From the NCBI GenBank assembly GCA_022539475.1, contig VCMS01000004.1, positions 124,001-188,000 on the forward strand: a stretch of 64,000 bases of DNA, given 5' to 3'. Numbering within the stretch: the stretch's first letter is position 1; every line of letters starts with the position of its first letter. This document shows positions 16,761-25,053 of this stretch, piece by piece. The notes under the pieces were generated by a model, which did no database searches, was not told where the DNA came from, and saw only the letters and a program-made list of their open reading frames with translations. The position numbers and the translations under genes are program-made. The stretch is from Gracilaria domingensis (lineage: Eukaryota > Rhodophyta > Florideophyceae > Gracilariales > Gracilariaceae).

Positions 16761-19496
16761 ATGAATGCCAACAAGTTTCGGCTCAAGAACCTCACGGACG
16801 ATGGCCCCATTGTCTTTCCGCAGCCCACCACGGCACCGCCGCCCGTTTTTCCGCGAGATTTTAAGCCCGACAGTGACTTGCTGGTCGATCCATATGGTAA
16901 CTTCTATTGCTTTGTCTGTCAGGTCAACGTCCCTAAAGGCTCATCAAATATCACACAGCATCTCGAGGGCAAAAAGCACGAGCACCACAATCGTCGCTTC
17001 GTTTCCAAGCAGGACAAGGACGCTGTCAGGCGTCGATATCAGCAAGCGGCCTTTGAACAACGCAACATGAGCTTCAAGTCGCTGCAAACTGCTCATGAAA
17101 CTCCCAGTGAACGCTTCGTCCCGTCCACGAACCCGTACGATACTCATGTGCAGTACGCATCCGATTCCACCTCGGGCCCACCAGATCTTCAGCCTACACA
17201 TGCATCAGCGCAATCGAACCGGCTAAGTGCCCCTAATGTGGCTACACAACTCGCGAGAACTACCATTTCCCACCCACAATCGCAACCAACAACACCTGCT
17301 CACGCCTCTCGCCAATCGGCCTCGATGCTGGCGTCGAACTCTACATCTCACCCCTCAACCCCCCATGTGCGTTCTGCGGAGGAGAAAGAGAAGCGTAGGA
17401 AAAGGAAAGCTGAAGCGAAACGCTTGCACGCCATGTCCATAGACAAGACGTCTTACATTGCCACTATTTTAGCAGGCGACGACGAGCAGGTTCAAAGTGA
17501 TGGAGATGCTGATGAACCATCCTCCCTCACAGTGCAACAAAGGGCGAAGCCTTTTGGGCCGCTTAATTTCAAACCTCCACCAGGTCCAGACTACTTCTTT
17601 GAGTCCATGCCCGAAGAATCTTCTCCATCTGAGGCCGCAGCCAAGATCAAGAGCACCCTCTCTGAAGCGAAGAAGACGAAGACGGAGGAAAAGAACGAGT
17701 CCACGACTGAGGAGCGTGGAGTGGTAGAACTGAACAGAGCAAATGACGCACCGTCCTTTCTGTCACTGGCCACCCCCGCTCCAGCCCAAGGAACGGAGCC
17801 GGTGGCGGACCTCGAAAAGCTAAAAGAATCTCTCATTATCTTGAAAGACGAGAATGGAGAGGATCTACCACCGTGGCTTCTTGATGCGTCAAACACTGAG
17901 CAGGTTCTTTTCGCCAGCGATTCATCCATAGCCCTTCACCATGAGGTTCTCGAATTCTTGCGGTTTATTGAGCCCACAGACGCCGAGAAGGCTTCAAGGG
18001 AGAATATGGTCACTAAGGTGAAGTCCATTGTCAAGTCTCTGTGGCCTGACAGCCATGCTGAGCTGTTCGGCTCATATGCCACAAATATCTTCCTTCCATC
18101 TAGCGATATTGACATGTGTGTCACCAACACACCAAACGGCGGCGAAAAGGCAGAGTTTGAACAGTTGGCACAGGCCATACGTAATGTCACAGGGTTTGCG
18201 CGAAGGGTTAATATAGTTGATGCCAAAGTGAAACTGGTTAAAATTATAGCCAGTGAAGGCAGCATCAACTGTGACATTACGATTGGAGTGCGCAATGGTC
18301 CAGACTATGTTCCTTCAATTAAGAAGTACGTCAGTACTTACCCTGCCCTACGTCCCCTTCTACTTGTCTTGAAATGCTTCTTGCAGCAAAGGAATTTGAA
18401 CGAGGTTTATTCGGGCGGCTTAGGATCCTATTCTGTACTGCTGTTAGTTGTATCTCACCTACAAATGTTGAGATACAACTTTCCCTCATCGAAGGCCAAT
18501 TTGGGAGCATTGTTGCAACAATTTTTCCAGGTGTATGGCAAATCCTACAACCTCTGTTGGGCTGGTATCCAAGTGAAGGACAACGGTTGTTACTTCGACA
18601 AGTTCGAAAGATTCCGTATCCCTCCACACGAAGCGTTGCGCTTTTCTATTCAAGACCCGAATGATGAAACGAATCATCTCGGAGTTAACGGTTTTAGTGC
18701 CTTACGAATACGAAAAGCGTTTGCAAGGGCATCCAATGCCCTTGTAAAGTGGCGGCGAGATGACGGATCCTCGAGCCCAACTCCATTGGGTGCTGTCCTG
18801 AATGTGGATGACGTATTCCTCATAAGGAGGCAGAGCGTTCTAGAAGACCTTCAGAAGAAGGGTCGAACTCCCCTTCTAGATTCACTGTCCCCAATTATGC
18901 GTATGAGCACTCGACGCGCGCCATCTCCAGAGAGGCGACGCGAACGAGATCCAAGATTGGCTAAGCGTCAACGTACTATGGCTACAGAACAAGGTAGAAG
19001 CATTCGTAGGGGTGTTTACAACGGAAACGGTTCAGAGCCCGTTCAAGGGCGACAACAGATGCAGCCAACGGCAAATACGATGTATATCGCTAACAGCAAC
19101 ATGTATAACCCTAGCATGGGTTATACGAACCCGACGGGTGGATACTCCATGACTGCGCAGCAATACTCAGCGGCAACGCCAGGATTCCAATACGTGAATC
19201 CTGGTATGGTATCCGGAGTAATGCCACCTCAAGTGTATAACAGCGGGCTGAACTCTGCAATTGCCCCAGGTATGAACACGGGGATGATGCAGGTGCCGGT
19301 GCCCCAGATGGCGGACACGCCTCAGGTAGGACGGAACGATGGGTATATGCAGAGTGATAGGTACAGTCGACAAGACAGTTACGGACAGCATGAGGGATAC
19401 ACTCCGCGTAACTATTATCGGGGTGGACGACGTCGTGGTAGACCATATCCATATAGACGAGGTGGGCGCGGTGTGAGCAGTTACCACCGATACTAA
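16761..19496 (+). CDS. TRF4/TENT4-type non-canonical poly(A) polymerase
   Basis: 911 residues from ATG 16761. This ATG precedes the first conserved block; the open frame above it has only non-ATG starts. A U1-type C2H2 zinc finger (YCFVCQVNV then HLEGKKHEHH) lies at about 48-77. A long disordered Ser/Pro/Lys segment follows to about 380. The nucleotidyltransferase core has FGSYATN and the catalytic DID near 449-451, with the third Asp in INCDITIG near 504. A PAP-associated domain includes GGLGSYSVLLLV. The C terminus is Gln/Met/Tyr-rich and ends in an Arg/Gly RNA-binding tail. The family adds short A tails to nuclear RNAs for exosome decay or stabilises mRNAs. The N-terminal zinc finger fused to TENT4 is unusual. 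Single exon. Confidence 0.88.
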   Translation: MNANKFRLKNLTDDGPIVFPQPTTAPPPVFPRDFKPDSDLLVDPYGNFYCFVCQVNVPKGSSNITQHLEGKKHEHHNRRFVSKQDKDAVRRRYQQAAFEQRNMSFKSLQTAHETPSERFVPSTNPYDTHVQYASDSTSGPPDLQPTHASAQSNRLSAPNVATQLARTTISHPQSQPTTPAHASRQSASMLASNSTSHPSTPHVRSAEEKEKRRKRKAEAKRLHAMSIDKTSYIATILAGDDEQVQSDGDADEPSSLTVQQRAKPFGPLNFKPPPGPDYFFESMPEESSPSEAAAKIKSTLSEAKKTKTEEKNESTTEERGVVELNRANDAPSFLSLATPAPAQGTEPVADLEKLKESLIILKDENGEDLPPWLLDASNTEQVLFASDSSIALHHEVLEFLRFIEPTDAEKASRENMVTKVKSIVKSLWPDSHAELFGSYATNIFLPSSDIDMCVTNTPNGGEKAEFEQLAQAIRNVTGFARRVNIVDAKVKLVKIIASEGSINCDITIGVRNGPDYVPSIKKYVSTYPALRPLLLVLKCFLQQRNLNEVYSGGLGSYSVLLLVVSHLQMLRYNFPSSKANLGALLQQFFQVYGKSYNLCWAGIQVKDNGCYFDKFERFRIPPHEALRFSIQDPNDETNHLGVNGFSALRIRKAFARASNALVKWRRDDGSSSPTPLGAVLNVDDVFLIRRQSVLEDLQKKGRTPLLDSLSPIMRMSTRRAPSPERRRERDPRLAKRQRTMATEQGRSIRRGVYNGNGSEPVQGRQQMQPTANTMYIANSNMYNPSMGYTNPTGGYSMTAQQYSAATPGFQYVNPGMVSGVMPPQVYNSGLNSAIAPGMNTGMMQVPVPQMADTPQVGRNDGYMQSDRYSRQDSYGQHEGYTPRNYYRGGRRRGRPYPYRRGGRGVSSYHRY

Positions 19497-19538
19497 CTAC
19501 TAGGTGTAGCACTCTTAGTGTGTGCTGGTTTGAACAGG

Positions 19539-20253
19539 TCACTGGCGAAGTGCGTTAAGCTCCGAAGAATTGATAGATGATTTGGATATGTGAGTGGGTG
19601 TATACTCCTTAAGACACTGCACCACCTCCTCCAGAGTATCCACAAAACAAACCACTTTTAACATGCCGGGAGCAATAAAGAGAGACTCCTCTCCGTTTCT
19701 TATAAACTGACGAATAGTATCAAAAAAGCCATTTGTGTTGAGAACGATTATGGGCTTGACATGCGTTCCCAACTGTCTGGCACACATTTGCTCTGCGAGT
19801 TCGTCCAGTGTACCCAGTCCACCTGGAAGCGTTACGAACGCATCGGCGCGTTGCGCAAGACCTGCCTTACGGTCTTGTATGGTTTCCTCCACTTGCACGT
19901 GACGGTAACGTTTGGAGAGACCTTCATCTACAAATGCACGCATAGTTACACAGTCGACGACACCGTTGGCGTCTAGGGCGCCTTGTGTGGCAGCACCCAT
20001 GAGCCCCGTTTTGCCGCCTCCGTTGACCTGAACCCAGCCTTCATGTGCAATGGCCTGCCGTGAAAACGTGGAAGCTGTGAGTAAAGAGAAAAGAGTGCGT
20101 GCGTTTTCCTGTACGAAGATGTGTGGTTGTGGACGGGGAAACGCTTACCGCTCCGAGCTCGTACGCGTCGCGCAAATAGGACTCGTGTACCCTGGCTCCT
20201 GAGGCGGCATAAACGGTGACGGTTTGAATGTGGTTCTGAGGCGGGGGCGTCAT
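19539..20253 (-). CDS. LOG-family nucleoside 5'-monophosphate phosphoribohydrolase (two exons)
   Basis: Coding is complement(19539..20054, 20149..20253), giving 206 residues. A 94-bp intron (GTAAGC...CGGCAG) splits it after residue 35, and the join restores the family phrase LGAAIAHEGW...NGGGKTGLMG. Exon 1 carries the start of the Rossmann-type fold (TVTVYAASGA). The catalytic motif LPGGLGTLDEL lies near residue 111-121. LOG enzymes release free cytokinin base and ribose 5-phosphate from cytokinin riboside monophosphates; related proteins hydrolyse AMP or other NMPs, so the substrate here is open. It is convergent with the poly(A) polymerase gene, with 42 bp between stops. A LINE begins 190 bp upstream of the ATG and must replace or separate part of its promoter. 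Confidence 0.9.
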
Positions 20254-20431
20254 GCTTCGGGGCTGTGTGTCTGAAGGTGCGAGGGAAAAACGCGGGAGGG
20301 GGACGTGGACATGGGTGGCGGTGCGTCAGAGCAGCAGTCCCAGCGACGGACTATAGTCACGCTGATAAAAGACGAAGGTAAGCTACCTTTGGAATCTTGA
20401 ACCGGTGGGTGTACGTTCGGCACGGACGAAC

Positions 20432-20443
20432 GACAACCGCTGG
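20432..20443. repeat. LINE target-site duplication, left copy
   Basis: GACAACCGCTGG, repeated exactly at 35997-36008 on the far side of the LINE and its nested element. A 12-bp duplication is typical of target-primed reverse transcription. Confidence 0.85.
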
Positions 20444-20541
20444 ACTCATGCGATCCGCCTTCACGTGGTGAGTCTGTCTTCCCTCGGGAAGCAAAACGGA
20501 TCTGCGGTCGGGTCTCCAACGGAGGCCGGAATCTTTTCAGG

Positions 20542-23500
20542 ATGACGAAGACGAAAAATTCGAAAAACAACAGCGGACGAAGAATATTGCGAGTTCTGCA
20601 ACTCAACTGTCGTGGACTTTTGGCGACGGAGAAACGCGCAGAGATCGCGCACTTAGCGCATAAGACCAAAGCAGACGTCTTGTGTCTGCAGGAAACACAC
20701 TTACGACGAGGAGACAGAAGCCCAAAGGTACAAGGGTATTCAGTTGTAGGCCGATGCGACAGAAGCGAAAATTATGGAAACGGAGATGGTCGCGGTGGAG
20801 GCGTAGCTACGTATCAGCGAACGGACATGAGCCTTGATCTTCTCACAGAAAGTCCAATTACTGATGGAGTAGAGAAAGTTACGGTTCTTGTACGCTCTCC
20901 TAAGGGTTTGCTCTCCGTTACAAATGTATACGTACCTCCACAGCTTAAGAACACGCTCTGGTACGAATCCCTCGATGATCAGGATATGGTTTTGGGCGAC
21001 TGCAATATATGCGGTTCTTGGTATCCGAACAGAGTCGAAGCGGCCGGAATAAAGTTCGAGGAACATCTGGAAAACACTGGACGAGTGATATTGAACGTAG
21101 ATGGGGTGCCCACGCACACGGACCCTTCAAGAGGAGGACAAAGCGCAATTGATATCACAGCCATTCCAGTCAAGTGGCTTCCCTTAACAACATGGGAAGC
21201 TCACCCTGAACCTTTTTCCGACCATCATCTCTGTCTTACAACAATCGACATTGGATCGAAGGACATGATGCAGAAAAGAAGAAAACGATGGAGCATTGCC
21301 AACGCTGACTGGGAAAAGTATGCACAAACAGTAGAGGATTACTTAGGTATGATAGATGTGAGTAATATGGATTCAGTAGATAAGTATTATGGATGCTTGC
21401 AATCTGCAATTATGGAAGCAGCAACGGTATCGGTTCCGTATGGCAGAAGAAAACGGGAGGCTCCATGGTGGAGCCCGGAGGCAGCTGAAATCATCCAACG
21501 AAGAGAGGACGCATGGAAGCAATATAAACGGTACCCCACTGATTCCCACAAACTGGCACACCAACAGGCTAGAGAACATGCGCGATGTGTCATCAGTAAG
21601 TTGAAACGGGATACATGGAGAGAAATGGTAAGTACTTTACGCCCCGAAGACGAGAATGCTAAGCTTTGGAAAATCACGAAGGCTATTGAACGTGGTACAC
21701 AGCAACATACCTCACTATGCCCTCCAAATGGAGAGACATGGTTTGACAAGAAGAGAGCTAATTGGTTTCTGAGATCTGAGATAAACCAGGTACGTAATCA
21801 TACAAAGGAGAGGATTATGCGAAATGAGTATAGAAAAGCGTTAGAGCGGTATCGAACGGAGTCGAAGCAATCCAACAGTGTTGAGAACGAAGTATTCCGA
21901 AGAAAGGATTTGGAGCAATCACTGGACGATATGAACCCGAGAAAGACAGCAGGACCTGATAATGTACAAATCGCGTTCCTACAGCACTTGCCTGACGTCG
22001 GAAAGAAGTGGCTGCTGGATTTGATCAATAGAAGTTATTACCACGGAAGAACACCAGCGAAATGGCGATTAGCTCGTCTCATCCCAATTCCGAAACCCGG
22101 GGTCAAAGGAAAGTTTCGACCAATATCATTGACCTCAGTGGTAGCCCGGCTGGCGGAAAGAATGGTTAACCGTGCATTCATGTGTTGGTTGGAACCAAAA
22201 CTTCCCTCCTGCCAAGCTGGATTTCGTATGAATCGAACGACGGAAGAGCACATTGGAGCAATGAGCGAACAGATCACACATGGATGGCAAAAACGTAGAG
22301 ACACTCTAGCCATCTTGTGTGATTTCTCAAAGGCATATGACTGTGTTGAACACCACAGATTGATGGTCAAACTAGCTCTCATGGATTGTCCCGTTCAATT
22401 ATGGAGATGGTTACGATCTTTTGTCATGGATAGAAGGTGGACTTGCAGATGGAATACTGCGGATACGAGCCCATTTGTCGTACCTCAAGGACTACCTCAA
22501 GGGGGAACACTCTCCCCAGGACTATGGATAGCATACATCGCCGACCTGCCGCAACAGGTACTGGGTGACGAAAAGCGAGTAAAGATTACGCTCTTTGCAG
22601 ATGACGTTGCTATGTCGGCAACTCAGAGCAGATTGGAGATAAGCTGTGGATATCTGCAGGAAGCGATTCAACGTCTTGAGACCTATTGCGGGGAGAACAA
22701 TATAGTTTTCAACCCAAGGAAAACCTGTGTTGTTCCCTTTACATATAAACGATGGAAGAAAGACAAGGAGAAGTACTCGATAATGGTGGCCGGGACATGG
22801 ATACAGCCGCAGGACAGCGCTAGATTCCTAGGGGTGCAGATGGACTGTAGACTCAACTTTCATATTCATCTCAATAAGGTAGCGGCAAAGTATCGATCGC
22901 GATGCAGAGTCCTGCGACACCTTACTGCGACAAGCTGGGGTGCTGATTGGGTTACAATGAACATTCTGAGAGTATCATTAGCCGAACCACTTGCACGATA
23001 TGGTGCAGGTGTCATTATTCCAAATGCTCTTACATGTGCAGTCGAGGAAGTTGAGAGAGCCCGCAACGAAGCATCTCGGATTCAGACAGGATGTCCCCGA
23101 TCATCACCTATTGTCAATCTTAGAGAACTGGTAGACCAGCCCAGTTTATATAGAGTTGCAGTCTTCCAAGCAGCTCAATTATACGAGAAGGCAATGAGAT
23201 CTCCACTGACAGCACCAACCCCGATTGCAGATTCTCTGCGGAATGAAGCTGTTCCACGAATCAGAACCACTCGGGCTACAGTTAAAGCAGCCGCAGAGTC
23301 TCGATTGGCAGACATAGGTTTAATGCAGTTGCCGAGAGCGCCCCTGCCTACTGAATTTGGACTGCATAATGCAGATATGGTATTCTTTTATAAGACTAGC
23401 TGTACCAAGGAGGACCCCACATATGTTCAACGTAACCAGGCTTTGAAAGCAATGCAGGACCTTCCTACAGCTAATTGCGAAGTTTGGACCGATGGATCTG

Positions 23501-23823
23501 TTGGTGTACCGAAATGGATTACAACATATAAACCGAGAAGAGTTGCTGTTCAATGGAATGAAGGTTACTACACAGGCTCAATCCGGTATAATGAGGAGCT
23601 TGAGAACTATCAATCGGAGGTAGACGCATTTCTTCAACAGCAGGAGTCCCTTCCAGATATAGTAATTCACTACGATGATGACTTTGTTATGGCATATAGC
23701 TACACAGCGAAGGATGGAATTGTCAAAGACAGTGATGGACATTTGCTACAAATGAAACCGCTTCAAGTGAAAGAAGTAGGGGCAAGCGCAGTGGCAATAT
23801 GGTGGAATAATCAGGTAGAACCT
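20542..23823 (+). pseudogene. LINE polyprotein, 5' part: endonuclease, reverse transcriptase, start of RNase H
   Basis: 1094 codons with no internal stop. The AP-type endonuclease occupies about residues 12-235 (LQLNCRGL, LQETHLRRGD, GDCNICGSW, DHHLC). The reverse transcriptase core is at about 450-740 with KTAGPDNVQ, FRPISLTS, CDFSKAYDCVEH, LPQGGTLSP and the active site FADDVA. RNase H begins near 975 with EVWTDGSVG, which holds the first catalytic Asp. The frame is cut after codon 1094 by the LTR element. The remaining codons resume in the same phase at 35210, so the insertion is the only visible break. Confidence 0.92.
23819..23823. repeat. Chromovirus target-site duplication, left copy
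   Basis: AACCT directly abuts the left LTR and is repeated at 35205-35209 after the right LTR. Five bases is the usual duplication for Ty3/gypsy integrases. Confidence 0.9.
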
Positions 23824-24395
23824 TGTGGTATAGCCGATCGGTGCGAGCTGCTAGTGGGGAGCCCTGCGTGGGCTCGACCCGGCGGAGGAGTGAAACACGT
23901 GACACCTAATAGGTCGGCAGCACCCACCGTTGCCTATAGTGCACGGTGACCAAGTGGTAAATACGCCTGCACTGGTGTGCGGCAGGCACGTATAACCCTC
24001 GAGGTCAGCAAAACTATTAGAGGACTACTAGACTTACCAATTGGTGACTGTAGAACCGAACTGGTGTCAAATTAGCCTAGTTGGTGCTTGACTTTACCAT
24101 TTGGTGTGGGAGGTTGGCGTCTCGGGGGTTTAGTACACCCGAGCGCCCCTCCGGCTCTCACGGGCCTAGTGCCACGTGGGCCACCGGGAGGTGCATTTGT
24201 GGTGCACCACCCCGGCCACATATCTATACTACCTAGTAATTATTAATTCTAAATTATCGAGAATAGACTAATTAGTCCTGTCCAATCCTGTGCTTGCGCG
24301 TCCCACGTGGTACAGTAGACACACGTGCCCGGGAGCTCGTGACGTCACCACTTGGTCTTGTAGAGCCCCCGTTGATCTGGCCGAGCTATACTACA
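23824..24395 (-). repeat. 3' LTR (element orientation), 572 bp
   Basis: Starts TGTGGTATAG and ends CTATACTACA on the plus strand, giving the canonical TG...CA ends and 9-of-10 matching terminal inverted bases. It carries an AT-rich patch at 24220-24270 that may include the promoter. CCANNTGG occurs at 23950, 24037, 24097, 24172, 24303 and 24348. Confidence 0.95.
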
Positions 24396-24409
24396 GACCC
24401 CCCTCCTAC
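24396..24409 (-). promoter_or_regulatory. Polypurine tract for plus-strand priming
   Basis: On the minus strand, a GTAGGAGGGGGGTC purine run directly precedes the 3' LTR. Its place on this side confirms the minus-strand orientation of the element. Confidence 0.75.
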
Positions 24410-25053
24410 CGACAGGCACGCCCCGTGGCTGCGAAGTTCCCACGGCGGTTGCCGCCTTTTCGCCAAACGGTCGTTGGCGCGCGTCGCCTGGCGCACAACA
24501 CGTCTCGCGATGACGCGGAGACGGCGCGGTGCACGGCGCGGCTCGCGACATGCCCTGCAGCGCCATTACCCACGCCGCCGTACCCCCTGTGGTAGGTACG
24601 ACCGTACCTTGCATCCCTCGTGGTATTGGAACGCGAAACCGCGAACCGCGACCATTCAGGTTGATCTTGTCGCGCGCCTGGTACCACGTGGTTGTCTTCG
24701 CCTCTTCGGTTCCTCCCGGAGGAGTCCGCCACTCCATCTTCCCCTGTCCGTCCTCCCCCTGGGCGGGTTAGTCCCGGCTTACCAGTTGGTTTCGAGCTTC
24801 CCGTCGGTGGGGTGCGTAGTTGTCGACCAATCGGCACACGGCCCCCCTCGTGGTGGTTGTAACTTCTCGTGTTCCCGAAACTCGTGCAGCCTGCGCACCA
24901 ATCTGGTCATTTTCACGGTGTGTCAGCTCACTCGAGCGTGCGAGTTCTCCGTGACCCCTCAGGTCTCATCTGTCATCCAAGTGGTGGTGTTCCCCTTTCC
25001 AATTGGTGTCCTCCGTGGCGCGCTCTCGCTCCATTCCGCTCCTTTCATACCCC
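24410..25053 (+). promoter_or_regulatory. Region upstream of the antisense gene
   Basis: About 640 bp between the polypurine tract and the antisense ATG. It contains no convincing protein. It includes CCANNTGG copies near 24664, 24780, 24974 and 24998. It is the likely promoter and leader of the antisense gene, unless transcription starts in the left LTR. Confidence 0.4.
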
